From Methylomagnum ishizawai (GTDB taxonomy: Bacteria; Pseudomonadota; Gammaproteobacteria; Methylococcales; Methylococcaceae), in assembly GCF_900155475.1 (NCBI RefSeq), contig NZ_FXAM01000001.1:2800881-2864880 (forward strand): DNA of 64,000 bases. The letters are read 5' to 3'. The notes beneath the pieces were generated by a model. The model made no database searches and had not been told where the DNA came from. It worked only from the letters and a program-made list of their open reading frames with translations. The position numbers were made by a program, and so were the translations under genes. This document shows positions 55,036 to 64,000 of this stretch, one piece after another. Numbering within the stretch: position 1 is the stretch's first letter; the number at the start of each line of letters is the position of its first letter.

Positions 55036-58000
55036 ATGCAAACCTTCTCCATCTTCATTTCCTCGCCCGGCGACGTGGAAGACGAGCGCCGCCGGGCCGA
55101 GCGGGTCATCCGCAAACTACAAACCGAATTCGACCGCTACGTCCTCCTGGAACCGATCTTCTGGGAGCATCAGCCGCAGAGCGCCCACCAGCATTTCCAA
55201 GACCAAATCAAGAAGCTGCCCTCGGCCACCGATCTGGTGGTGTGCATCCTGTGGTCGCGGCTGGGAACGCGCCTGCCGGAAGACAAGTTCCAGCGCGGCG
55301 ACGGCACGCCCTATCGTTCCGGCACCGAATTCGAGTTCGAGGACGCCGTCGCGGGCTATCGGAACACCCGGAAAACGCCGGACCTTTGGATTTATCGCAA
55401 GACGGCGGAAGTACTGGTTTCCCTGTCCGACCCCCACAAGGCCGACAAAGAGCGGCAAAAGGCGCTGCTGGACGAATTCCTCCAGCATTGGCTGGGCAGC
55501 GCGGACGACCACTTCAAAGCCGGGTTCAACAGCTTCGCCGACGCCGACGATTTCGAGCGCCAATTCACCGAACACCTCCGCATGGCTTTGCGCGAGCATT
55601 GCCCGCAATACCGCACGGAGATCGACGAACTGCCGTCCTGGACCCGCGACCAATCGCCTTATCGCGGCTTGGCCTATTTCGATCTGGAACACGCGCCGGT
55701 CTTCCGTGGCCGGGACGCCGCCGTCCATGCGGTGTTGGCGCAGCTCGGGGCGCAGGCCGACGCCGGGCGACCTTTCGTGCTGGTGCTGGGCGCTAGCGGC
55801 GCGGGCAAGTCCTCGTTGCTGCGGGCCGGGTTGTTGCACGCTTTGGTCGAACAACGCCGGGTGGCGGGTGTGGACCTGTGGCGTTATGCCGTGTTCCGGC
55901 CCGCCGCTGCGGTGGGCGGCGATTTACCGCGTGGCCTCGCCGCCGCCTTGCTGGCCGACAGCGCTTTGCCGGAATTGGCCCAAGCCGGTTTCGGCGATAG
56001 CCAAGCTTTGGCCGAGCAACTGGCCCACCACCCGGAAGGTTTGGCCGGTCCCCTGTCCAAGGCGCTGGATGCCGCCGCCGAGCGCTTGCGCCAAGAACGC
56101 CGCTGGAACTTCGCGCCGGTGGCGCGGCTGGTGTTGGTGGTGGACCCCTTGGAAGAAATCTTCCGCTGCGGTGCCACAGCGCGGGATGCCTTGCTGGCGG
56201 CGGTTCAAGCCTTGGTCGGCGCGGGGCGGGTGTGGGCTTTGGCCGGGATGCGCGGGGAGTTCTATCCCGAGGCCGCCGGGCATCCGGTGCTGGGCGCGTT
56301 GAAGGCCGGGGAAGGCCAGTACGATTTGTCGCCGCCGAACGAGGCCGAATTAGGCGAAATCATCCGTTATCCGGCCCGTGCCGCCGGGATGGATTTCGAA
56401 CTGCGCGAGGGCCGCCGCTTGGATGCCCGCTTGCTGGAAAACGCCGCCGCCAATCCCTGCGCCTTGCCCTTGTTGGAATTCACCTTGGACGAGCTATACC
56501 GGCGTACCCGCGAGCGGGGCGAAACGGTGTTGAGCTATGCCGATTACGCAGCGCTGGGCGGTTTGGATGGCGCGGTCGCCCAAGCGGCGGAAGACACGGT
56601 GCAAGCTTTGGGCGAGGCGAGTCTGGCGGCGGTGCGGGATGTGTTCCGGCAGTTGGTGGACTGGGATGGCGGCAAGGCTTTGCGGCGGCGGGCGGCCTTG
56701 GCGGATTTCCGCGACGATCCGGCGCAATGGGAAGCGGTGGGCCGGTTGATCGAGGCCCGCTTGTTGAGCAGCGACGACAACGGCGCTAGCCATGCCGCCA
56801 CGGTGGAGCCGGTGCATGAGGCTTTGTTGCGCACTTGGCAGCGCTTGCGCGGATGGATCGCCGAGGATGCCGAATTGCTGGCGATCCGCGCCCGCATGGA
56901 GGAACTCGCCGGACGCTGGCGGGAAGCCGGGCGCGATGTGGGTTATCTGTTGAATCCGGGCAAGCAGGAGCAGGATGCCAAGCTGTTGTTGAAGCAGCCT
57001 TGGGTGAGGTTGGATGTGGAGACCGCGGCGTTTTTGGATGGGTCGCTCCAGCGCATCCGGCGGCGGCGCTGGCTTTTTCGGGTCGGCGTGGGGGCGGTGG
57101 TGGTGGCTTTGGGTGGGTTCGGCTATCTCAATGCTCTGGAGCGGAAGAAGGCGGAAACCGCCGCCGGCTTGGCTTTGCAGGTGGTGAACCGGCTGACTTA
57201 CCAACTGCCCGACCGGCTCGAAAATATCCCCGGCACGCTGCAAATCCTGCAAGAGACTTTCGAGCAGAATGCGGATTTGTTGCGGCGGATTGATGAATTA
57301 CGGGGGGAGACGGCGGATTCGTTGCGGGAAAAAGCATCGAACCTGCAAAAGCAAGGTGATCAGCGATTGGCTTTGGGAGATTTGCCCGGTGCGATGGAGC
57401 GCTATAAAGCGGCGCATGTCATTCTCGAAAAGCTGGCGATCCAAGACCCTGAGGACACAGATAGCCAGCGTAATCTCTCGGTCAGCTACAACAAGGTCGG
57501 CGACGTGCAGAGCGCGCAGGGCGACTTGGCCGGGGCGCTGGCGAGCTTCCGGGCCAGCCTCGCCCTCCGCGAAAAGCTGGCGGCGCAAGACCCGGCCAAC
57601 GCCGGTTGGCAGCGCGACCTGTCGGTCAGCCAAGAGAAAATCGGCGACGTGCAGAGCGCGCAGGGCGACTTGGCCGGGGCGCTGGCGAGCTTCCGGGCCA
57701 GCCTCGCTATTGCCGAAAAGCTGGCGGCGCAAGACCCGGCCAACGCCGGTTGGCAGCGCGACCTGTCGGTCAGCTACGAGAAAATCGGCGACGTGCAGAG
57801 CGCGCAGGGCGACTTGGCCGGGGCGCTGGCGAGCTTCCGGGCCAGCCTTGCTATTGCCGAAAAGCTGGCGGCGCAAGACCCGGCCAACGCCGGTTGGCAG
57901 CGCGACCTGTCGGTCAGCTACAACAAGGTCGGCGAGGTGCAGAGCGCGCAGGGCGACTTGGCCGGGGCGCTGGCGAGCTTCCGGGCCAGCCTCGTTATCC

Positions 58001-59136
58001 GCGAAAAGCTGGCGGCGCAAGACCCGGCCAACGCCGGTTGGCAGCGCGACCTGTCGGTCAGCTACAACAAGGTCGGCGAGGTGCAGAGCGCGCAGGGCGA
58101 CTTGGCCGGGGCGCTGGCGAGCTTCCGGGCCAGCCTCGTTATCCGCGAAAAGCTGGCGGCGCAAGACCCGGCCAACGCCGGTTGGCAGCGCGACCTGTCG
58201 GTCAGCTACAACAAGGTCGGCGACGTGCAGAGCGCGCAGGGCGACTTGGCCGGGGCGCTGGCGAGCTACCGGGCCAGCCTCGCCCTCCGCGAAAAGCTGG
58301 CGGCGCAAGACCCGGCCAACGCCGGTTGGCAGCGCGACCTGTCGGTCAGCTACAACAAGGTCGGCGAGGTGCAGAGCGCGCAGGGCGACTTGGCCGGGGC
58401 GCTGGCGAGCTTCCGGGCCAGCCATGCCATATTCGAAAAGCTGGCGGCGCAAGACCCGGCCAACGCCGGGTGGCAGCGCGACCTGTCGGTCAGCTACGAG
58501 AAGATCGGCGACGCGCAGAGCGCGCAGGGCGACTTGGCCGGGGCGCTGGCGAGCTACCGGGCCAGCCTCACCCTCCGCGAAAAGCTGGCGGCGCAAGACC
58601 CGGCCAACGCCGGTTGGCAGCGCGACCTGTCGGTCAGCTACAACAAGGTCGGCGAGGTGCAGAGCGCGCAGGGCGACTTGGCCGGGGCGCTGGCGAGCTT
58701 CCGGGCCAGCCATGCCATATTCGAAAAGCTGGCGGCGCAAGACCCGGCCAACGCCGGGTGGCAGCGCGACCTGTCGGTCAGCTACGAGAAGATCGGCGAC
58801 GCGCAGAGCGCGCAGGGCGACTTGGCCGGGGCGCTGGCGAGCTACCGGGCCAGCCTCACCCTCCGCGAAAAGCTGGCGGCGCAAGACCCGGCCAACGCCG
58901 GTTGGCAGGGTGATCTGGCCTTCAGCCACGGCAAGCTTGGGTTGCTGCTACGGAAGCTGCAAAAACCCACCGCAGCGCTGGCCGAATTCCAAGCCGCCCT
59001 CGCCCTCCTCGAACCGCTGTCGGCCAAAACCCCGGACCACGTCCAATGGCGGCAGGCGTTGGAGTTTATTAAGGGGCAAATCGCCGAGATCGAAGCCACA
59101 AGCGGCAACAGCCCAAACGGTCGAAAACAACACTAG
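55036..59136 (+). CDS. DUF4062-STAND NTPase with membrane span and TPR repeat array
   Basis: 1,366 residues. Residues 1-110 (FSIFISSPGDVEDERRRAERVIRKLQ...SATDLVVCILWSRLGTRLP) match the TIR-like DUF4062 effector type. A STAND-type NTPase follows with Walker A GASGAGKSS (252-260), a VLVVDPLEEIF Walker B and the winged-helix region PALPLLEFTLDELYRR-like. A single membrane span lies at about 680-698 (WLFRVGVGAVVVALGGFGYL). The C-terminal 550 residues are TPR-like, with ten near-identical 48-residue units at 818-1297. The likely role is a ligand- or partner-sensing switch held at the membrane. It heads a three-gene set with a SLOG-like membrane protein and a RyR-domain protein. Function inferred from architecture only. 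Confidence 0.8.
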   Translation: MQTFSIFISSPGDVEDERRRAERVIRKLQTEFDRYVLLEPIFWEHQPQSAHQHFQDQIKKLPSATDLVVCILWSRLGTRLPEDKFQRGDGTPYRSGTEFEFEDAVAGYRNTRKTPDLWIYRKTAEVLVSLSDPHKADKERQKALLDEFLQHWLGSADDHFKAGFNSFADADDFERQFTEHLRMALREHCPQYRTEIDELPSWTRDQSPYRGLAYFDLEHAPVFRGRDAAVHAVLAQLGAQADAGRPFVLVLGASGAGKSSLLRAGLLHALVEQRRVAGVDLWRYAVFRPAAAVGGDLPRGLAAALLADSALPELAQAGFGDSQALAEQLAHHPEGLAGPLSKALDAAAERLRQERRWNFAPVARLVLVVDPLEEIFRCGATARDALLAAVQALVGAGRVWALAGMRGEFYPEAAGHPVLGALKAGEGQYDLSPPNEAELGEIIRYPARAAGMDFELREGRRLDARLLENAAANPCALPLLEFTLDELYRRTRERGETVLSYADYAALGGLDGAVAQAAEDTVQALGEASLAAVRDVFRQLVDWDGGKALRRRAALADFRDDPAQWEAVGRLIEARLLSSDDNGASHAATVEPVHEALLRTWQRLRGWIAEDAELLAIRARMEELAGRWREAGRDVGYLLNPGKQEQDAKLLLKQPWVRLDVETAAFLDGSLQRIRRRRWLFRVGVGAVVVALGGFGYLNALERKKAETAAGLALQVVNRLTYQLPDRLENIPGTLQILQETFEQNADLLRRIDELRGETADSLREKASNLQKQGDQRLALGDLPGAMERYKAAHVILEKLAIQDPEDTDSQRNLSVSYNKVGDVQSAQGDLAGALASFRASLALREKLAAQDPANAGWQRDLSVSQEKIGDVQSAQGDLAGALASFRASLAIAEKLAAQDPANAGWQRDLSVSYEKIGDVQSAQGDLAGALASFRASLAIAEKLAAQDPANAGWQRDLSVSYNKVGEVQSAQGDLAGALASFRASLVIREKLAAQDPANAGWQRDLSVSYNKVGEVQSAQGDLAGALASFRASLVIREKLAAQDPANAGWQRDLSVSYNKVGDVQSAQGDLAGALASYRASLALREKLAAQDPANAGWQRDLSVSYNKVGEVQSAQGDLAGALASFRASHAIFEKLAAQDPANAGWQRDLSVSYEKIGDAQSAQGDLAGALASYRASLTLREKLAAQDPANAGWQRDLSVSYNKVGEVQSAQGDLAGALASFRASHAIFEKLAAQDPANAGWQRDLSVSYEKIGDAQSAQGDLAGALASYRASLTLREKLAAQDPANAGWQGDLAFSHGKLGLLLRKLQKPTAALAEFQAALALLEPLSAKTPDHVQWRQALEFIKGQIAEIEATSGNSPNGRKQH
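57487..58926 (+). repeat. ten 144-bp tandem repeats inside the STAND gene
   Basis: Each unit encodes Y(N/E)K(V/I)GDVQSAQGDLAGALAS then (F/Y)RAS...EKLAAQDPANAGWQRDLSVS. Units 7-8 and 9-10 are identical 288-bp pairs, a recent duplication. The repeats leave other frames open on both strands, creating long spurious frames. Confidence 0.92.
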
Positions 59137-59209
59137 GCCGTCCGCTCCCCCCACGCCGATTTTGCAACCGACATCCGATTACAACCCAAGCAAACCCAAG
59201 GAGATAGCG

Positions 59210-61231
59210 ATGAACCCACCCGTTGAAACGCATCCACCCAAACCCCGGCTGGCTTTGAATGTAGGCGTCACCGGACACCGCCCCAACCGCCTGAACCCGG
59301 ATCAACAGGAAACCTTGCGGGCCAGCATTGCCGAGGTGTTGGAACGCATCGCCCAAGCCTTTCACGAACTTGCCGGAGCGCCGGGGACGGACCAAATCTA
59401 CGACCTTGACGAACAACCCGCGCTGCGCCTTCTCTCCCCCCTGGCCGAAGGTGCCGACCGCATCGCCGCCGAATCTGCGCTTGCGGCGGGTTATGAAGTG
59501 CAATGCCCGCTGCCGTTCCCGGTGGATGAATATCGCAAGGATTTCGAGGAACAGGCCAACCATCCCTATGACACCCGCGGCGAATTCGACGGATTACTGG
59601 CAAAAATCCAAGCCGATCCACGCAACCGGATACTTGAACTCGACGGAATCCGGCAGACCGAGGGGGATAAGAACCTGGCTTACTGGAAAGCGGGCCAACT
59701 CCTGCTGCGCCACTCGGATATCCTGCTGGCGATATGGGACGGCATCGAAAACAAAACTTCCGTGGGCACCGCCGGCATGGTGGCCCGGGCGGGCCGGGAC
59801 CGGATTCCGACCGTGCGTATCCTGGCCCATCAGCCGGATTGCATAGAATTCCGTGACCACGAACTGACCGGAAACACTTGGCGGGCGCTCGCGGTCGATG
59901 ATTCCATGGAACAGCGTATCCGCCAAATCCTCCTGCCACCCCAGCCACCAGCCCCCAGCGCCGCAGCCCCGAACCAAGCACGGGATTGCAAGGAACAACA
60001 AGACCACGGCACCGCCCACCCTCCCAAGCATCCACCAGAAGTCGGCGGGGATAGCATCCGTTGCGCCTATTTCCAGCACCCCGAGCCCAAGTTAACCCCC
60101 GTGGCAAGCAGCTACCGGCTGTTTTTCGCGGCGCTAGGCAAACGCCAGCTTAATGGCTGGAACAACAGTTATCAGCAAGGCGCGCTATACCAGTGGGATG
60201 CCATCGAGACAGCGATCACCAAGCTGCCGGTCCCACCCCCGGCAACGGTCTCGGTGGAAACCGAACTCAGGAATAATGTCCGCAAGCACTTCCTATGGGC
60301 GGATCGCCTTGCGACTTACTACGCCGACGAATACCGTGGCACCTATTGCCTGATGTTTTCATTGACTTTCGTAGCGGTTTTTCTGGCCTTGTTGAGTGGT
60401 CCATTCAGAATATTTGAAGACCTATTTGACGGTATAATAGCAAAGCTCTCCCCCTGGCTAACTTTTGGAGAACTGATCTCGATTGGAGTGATTTTGTGGC
60501 TTTGGTTCCTTTGCCATCACCGCCAACTCCACGAACGCTGGCTTGACTTCCGCCTATTGGCCGAGTTATTGCGGCAAAGGATGTTTTTATTACCCATTGG
60601 CGGCATGGTTTCGTTGGAAATGCCCGACTACGCAACGGAGCATGACCGCTCTTATGGCTGGGTGCTATGGTTGACGCGAGCGGTGAACCGTGCGGAAGGT
60701 CTTCCCGCCGTGCCCGCCGGTGGCTTTACCCAAGCCTATCGGCAAGGCTATACGGAATATCTCGCCGAATTGCTCTGCGATCAGGTGCGGTATCACGCCA
60801 AGAATTTCCACCGCAATAATAACATCGCCATGGCGATTCATACGGCAGACTATGTTCTGATGTGTTCCATTATCGTCGCTTGCTTCATCCATTTCGGCGC
60901 ACATTTTGCCCAAGAGCATTTTGAAGAATATAAGAAAATCCTCGGATACGTCATGGACATCGCGGCCATCGCCGCCGCCGTGTTACCCGCTTTGGGCGCG
61001 GCCCTCCATGGTTTGTTCGGCCATGGCGAATATAGGCGCGTCGCCGACCGGTCCGAAGGCATGTTGAAAAAATTGAAAAGCATCGTGAATGAATTGAGCC
61101 TACAGGGCGGCACACCGCTTTCCGCCGCCAAGTTGGAAAATCTGGCCGAGCAAGCCAACGAGGCGATGAGTCAAGAACTCACCGATTGGCGCGTTATTTT
61201 CCGGGCCAAACCGCTGGAGCCACATATTTGA
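59210..61231 (+). CDS. SLOG-like protein with four membrane spans
   Basis: 673 residues. The N-terminus (LALNVGVTGHRPNRL...LLSPLAEGADRIAAESALAAGYEVQCPLPFP) is a Rossmann-type SLOG domain, a class that binds or processes nucleotide-derived signals. DILLAIWDG and GTAGMVARA complete it. After a Pro-rich linker come four hydrophobic segments near 381-400, 419-437, 544-562 and 580-605, resembling the SLATT-type membrane effectors paired with SLOG. AGGAG is 6 bp before ATG 59210. Starts 73 bp after the STAND gene. The long upstream frame that runs into it is a shadow of the repeats. A signal-gated membrane effector is the simplest reading, but unproven. Confidence 0.78.
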   Translation: MNPPVETHPPKPRLALNVGVTGHRPNRLNPDQQETLRASIAEVLERIAQAFHELAGAPGTDQIYDLDEQPALRLLSPLAEGADRIAAESALAAGYEVQCPLPFPVDEYRKDFEEQANHPYDTRGEFDGLLAKIQADPRNRILELDGIRQTEGDKNLAYWKAGQLLLRHSDILLAIWDGIENKTSVGTAGMVARAGRDRIPTVRILAHQPDCIEFRDHELTGNTWRALAVDDSMEQRIRQILLPPQPPAPSAAAPNQARDCKEQQDHGTAHPPKHPPEVGGDSIRCAYFQHPEPKLTPVASSYRLFFAALGKRQLNGWNNSYQQGALYQWDAIETAITKLPVPPPATVSVETELRNNVRKHFLWADRLATYYADEYRGTYCLMFSLTFVAVFLALLSGPFRIFEDLFDGIIAKLSPWLTFGELISIGVILWLWFLCHHRQLHERWLDFRLLAELLRQRMFLLPIGGMVSLEMPDYATEHDRSYGWVLWLTRAVNRAEGLPAVPAGGFTQAYRQGYTEYLAELLCDQVRYHAKNFHRNNNIAMAIHTADYVLMCSIIVACFIHFGAHFAQEHFEEYKKILGYVMDIAAIAAAVLPALGAALHGLFGHGEYRRVADRSEGMLKKLKSIVNELSLQGGTPLSAAKLENLAEQANEAMSQELTDWRVIFRAKPLEPHI

Positions 61232-61271
61232 ACCATAATTCCGGCATTCCCCCAACACTGGAAATTTCCCC

Positions 61272-61556
61272 ATGAATGGATATATCCCCAATCCCATCGA
61301 CACCACCGCCGTCGAACTCACGGAAGACATCCGCCAGCTCACCGAACGCCTAGCCGAGCACACCCACGATACCTGGGCCACGCAACGCTTGGCGGACGGC
61401 TGGCGCTTCGGCCCGGTGCGCGACGATGCCAAGCTGGAACACCCCTGCCTGATTCCCTACGCCGAACTGCCAGACTCGGAAAAGGAATACGACCGCCAAA
61501 CCGCCCTGCAAACCCTGAAAGCCATCATCGCCCTGGGCTACCGCATCGAGCGTTAA
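61272..61556 (+). CDS. RyR-domain protein
   Basis: 94 residues, essentially one domain. The body reads HTHDTWATQRLADGWRFGPVRDDAKLEHPCLIPYAELPDSEKEYDRQTALQTLKAIIALGYRI. This contains the ryanodine-receptor (RyR) repeat signature W..R...GW.xGP.RDD..K.HPCL.PY..L...EK.YDR. In prokaryotes single RyR domains accompany nucleotide-signalling and conflict-system proteins. It lies 40 bp after the SLOG-like gene, same strand, so it is presumably the third gene of the set. It may act as a ligand-binding or adaptor subunit. Confidence 0.85.
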   Translation: MNGYIPNPIDTTAVELTEDIRQLTERLAEHTHDTWATQRLADGWRFGPVRDDAKLEHPCLIPYAELPDSEKEYDRQTALQTLKAIIALGYRIER

Positions 61557-61940
61557 GCCATGCTCAAGCCATTGGTCGGCGGGGCAAGCCTGTTTCCGAA
61601 ACCCCATCCCCCGCGCCCGCCGACCAAGCTCCTAAAATCGGTGCGGAACCCGGCGGCACCCTATCCATTCCGGTGAACCCCGCCCCCTTACGGTGCGCTC
61701 TTACCCACCCACCGCCCCAAGTCCCGCCCAATCTTGCCAAACCCCTGTATCACTTGAAAGAAACCCCGAAATTCTTTATATTTTCCGGCCATTTCGAGTC
61801 CGCCCGGCAGCCGCCGAACCGCCCGCCGACCCCGTAAATCCAATACCAGCGGCCACGCATCGCGCCTGCCCAGGGCATCCGCTTAGGGCGGCATCGCCCT
61901 TGCACGGTCGTTCGCCACGCCCCGTAGAAGAGGTTAATCC
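61557..61940. other. intergenic region before gltB
   Basis: 384 bp with no gene I can support. It must contain the gltB promoter, but I see no clear sigma-70 or sigma-54 boxes. It is C-rich, with little secondary structure apparent by eye. Confidence 0.5.
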
Positions 61941-64000
61941 ATGAGTTATAACGCCATCCCCGCCAAGCAGGGGCTGTACGACCCCCGCAACGAACACGAC
62001 GCTTGCGGCGTGGGCTTCATCGCCCACATCAAGGGCCAGAAGAGCCACGAGATTGTTTGCAAGGGTCTGGAAATCCTCAGAAACATCACCCACCGGGGCG
62101 CGGTGGGCGCGGACCCCCTGGCCGGGGACGGCGCGGGGATTTTGGTGCAGACGCCCGACGCCTTCCTGCGCGAGGAATGCGCCCGGCTCGGCATCTCCCT
62201 ACCGCAAGTCGGCAGCTACGGCGTCGGCATGGTGTTCCTGCCGCGCAACCCCGAACACCGCGCCGCCTGCGAAAAAATCATCGAAGCCATCATCGCCGCC
62301 GAAGGCCAAAACTTCCTGGGTTGGCGCGATGTGCCGGTCGATAACACGGGGCTGGGCGAATCGGTCAAAGCCATCGAGCCGGTCATCCGCCAAGTCTTCG
62401 TCGGCTGCGCCGCCACTTGCGCCGACCAGAACACCTTCGAACGCAAGCTGTTCGTCATCCGCAAGCAAATCGACAACCAAATCCGCGACCTCAACCTGGC
62501 CGAAGGCAAGATGTTCTACATCCCGTCCTTCTCCTCGCGGACGCTGGTTTACAAAGGCATGTTGCTGGCCGATCAAGTCGGCGTGTTCTACCAGGATTTG
62601 CAGGACGAGCGCTTGGTATCGGCCCTGGCCCTGGTGCATCAACGTTTTTCCACCAACACCTTCCCGACCTGGGATTTGGCCCATCCCTTCCGCATGATCG
62701 CCCACAACGGCGAAATCAACACCGTGCGCGGCAATATCAACTGGATGGCCGCCCGCCGCTATTCCATGGCCTCGGAACTCTTGGGCGACGACATCAACAA
62801 GATTTGGCCCTTGATCGGCGGCGGCAAATCCGACTCGGCCTGCTTCGACAACGCGCTGGAACTTCTGGTCATGGGCGGCTATTCGCTGGTCCACGCCATG
62901 ATGCTGCTGATCCCGGAAGCCTGGGCCGGCAATCCGCTGATGGACGAGAAGCGCCGCGCCTTCTACGAATACCACTCGGCCCTGATGGAGCCTTGGGACG
63001 GCCCCGCCGCCGTGGCCTTCACCGATGGCCGCCAAATCGGCGCGACCCTGGACCGTAACGGTCTGCGCCCCGCCCGCTACCTCATCACCGATGACGATTA
63101 CGTGGTCATGGCTTCGGAAATGGGCGTCCTCGACATCCCGGAAAGCAAGATCGTCAAGAAATGGCGCTTGCAGCCGGGCAAGATGTTCCTCATCGACACC
63201 GAGCAGGGCCGCATCATCGACGACGCCGAAATCAAGGCGGAACTGGCCGATAAAGCCCCCTACCAGCAATGGTTGAGCGAGACCCAAATCCAGTTGGAAA
63301 AGCTGCCGCCGGAAGTGGCCGCGATGCCGCCGGATTCGCAGACCCTGTTGGACCGTCAACAAGCCTTCGGCTACACCCAGGAAGACATCAAGTTCTTCCT
63401 GAAACCCATGGCCGCGAGCGGCCAAGAGCCGGTCGGTTCCATGGGCACCGACGCGGCGCTGGCCGTGCTGTCGGCCCGTCCGCGCTTGCTGTACGACTAT
63501 TTCAAGCAGGCTTTCGCCCAGGTCACCAACCCGGCCATCGACCCGATCCGCGAGGAACTGGTCATGTCCCTGGTCTCCCACATCGGGCCGCGCCCGAACC
63601 TGTTGGGTCTTAACCATGGCGGCACCCATAAGCGCCTGGAAGTGCATCAGCCCATCCTGACCAACAAGGATTTGGAGAAAATCCGCCGCATCGAGGCCCG
63701 CACCGGCGGCGCGTTCAAGACTTCCACCCTGAGCTTCTGCTATCCGGCGGACGCGGGCGCGAGCGGGATGGAACCGGCGCTGAAATCCCTATGCGCCCAG
63801 GCCGAGCAAGCCGTCCACGCGGGCGACAATATCCTGGTGCTGTCCGACCGCGACATGGATGCCGACCATATCGCCATCCCGGCATTGCTGGCCACTTCCG
63901 CCGTGCATTACCACCTGATCAACACCGGCCTCCGCACCCAGGTGGGCTTGGTAATCGAAACCGGCGAGGCCCGCGAGGTGCATCACTTCGCCCTGCTGGC
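61941..64000 (+). CDS. gltB: glutamate synthase large subunit (partial, runs off the window)
   Basis: The first 686 codons of the NADPH-GOGAT alpha chain, which makes two glutamates from glutamine and 2-oxoglutarate. GAGG lies 9 bp upstream. The N-terminal glutamine amidotransferase domain contains HDACGVGFIAH, with the nucleophile Cys22 exposed after processing. Further motifs: RNITHRGAVGADPLAGDGAGIL, HQRFSTNTFPTWDLAHPFRMIAHNGEINT, ATLDRNGLRPARY. The central domain starts with FGYTQEDIKFFLKPMA and GSMGTDAALAVLS. The FMN/3Fe-4S synthase domain is beyond 64000. Confidence 0.96.
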   Translation, partial: MSYNAIPAKQGLYDPRNEHDACGVGFIAHIKGQKSHEIVCKGLEILRNITHRGAVGADPLAGDGAGILVQTPDAFLREECARLGISLPQVGSYGVGMVFLPRNPEHRAACEKIIEAIIAAEGQNFLGWRDVPVDNTGLGESVKAIEPVIRQVFVGCAATCADQNTFERKLFVIRKQIDNQIRDLNLAEGKMFYIPSFSSRTLVYKGMLLADQVGVFYQDLQDERLVSALALVHQRFSTNTFPTWDLAHPFRMIAHNGEINTVRGNINWMAARRYSMASELLGDDINKIWPLIGGGKSDSACFDNALELLVMGGYSLVHAMMLLIPEAWAGNPLMDEKRRAFYEYHSALMEPWDGPAAVAFTDGRQIGATLDRNGLRPARYLITDDDYVVMASEMGVLDIPESKIVKKWRLQPGKMFLIDTEQGRIIDDAEIKAELADKAPYQQWLSETQIQLEKLPPEVAAMPPDSQTLLDRQQAFGYTQEDIKFFLKPMAASGQEPVGSMGTDAALAVLSARPRLLYDYFKQAFAQVTNPAIDPIREELVMSLVSHIGPRPNLLGLNHGGTHKRLEVHQPILTNKDLEKIRRIEARTGGAFKTSTLSFCYPADAGASGMEPALKSLCAQAEQAVHAGDNILVLSDRDMDADHIAIPALLATSAVHYHLINTGLRTQVGLVIETGEAREVHHFALL

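Noticed and set aside
57487..58926. CRISPR-like array
   Set aside because: The repeats are contiguous, in-frame protein repeats without spacers. No cas genes are in the window.
57298..58929. 543-residue minus-strand frame over the repeats
   Set aside because: Mirror of the repeat array: no start signal, no domain, and explained by repeat length divisible by three and high GC.
57269..61231. 1,320-residue plus-strand frame fusing the repeat region to the SLOG-like protein
   Set aside because: The first two thirds are the 144-bp repeats read out of frame (low-complexity Arg/Ala). The real gene begins at 59210 behind AGGAG.

Overview
The window is mostly high-GC DNA, probably from a gammaproteobacterial methylotroph or methanotroph. 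I infer this from a complete pqqABCDE operon (the methanol dehydrogenase cofactor pathway), the overall gene style and the abundant insertion sequences. The sequence does not fix the genus. Several AT-rich genes and a cassette array show that much of the middle of the window was acquired.

Layout. 1-2.8 kb: an endoglycosidase-like GH18 gene (minus strand) split by a 1,057-bp insertion sequence, followed by a second IS5-family element. 3.3-9.7 kb: a membrane transporter, a secreted protein, a small helical protein, two overlapping GTPase genes and rubredoxin. 9.9-16.7 kb: a TetR regulator divergent from a three-gene RND efflux operon and a broken hydrolase, the whole block bounded by a 20-bp direct repeat. 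16.9-20.3 kb: a DUF255 thioredoxin-like protein, a VOC protein and a WYL regulator. 20.4-28.3 kb: tRNA-Phe followed by a decayed integrated element (integrase tail, small membrane proteins, a membrane-anchored P-loop ATPase, a resolvase), broken up by IS4-family and IS5-family elements.

28.5-46.4 kb is a chromosomal integron. The integrase IntI lies at its right end, with a predicted divergent Pc promoter, attI and 29 recognisable attC sites running leftwards. About half of the cassettes have no convincing gene and share one conserved non-coding body. The others carry small hypothetical proteins, an FGE-sulfatase-domain membrane protein, a YkgJ-like cysteine-cluster protein, a possible nuclease and an 825-residue SIR2-STAND protein of antiphage type. 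The cassette next to attI is an exact copy of one four cassettes further in, which suggests recent activity.

46.5-54.9 kb is core: pqqABCDE, a histidine acid phosphatase, acs with glnK, and an M48 lipoprotein protease. 55.0-61.6 kb is the most unusual gene set: a DUF4062-STAND-TPR protein with ten nearly identical 48-residue repeats, a SLOG-like protein with four membrane spans, and a RyR-domain protein, all in one direction. I read it as a candidate signalling or defence system. The window ends inside gltB.
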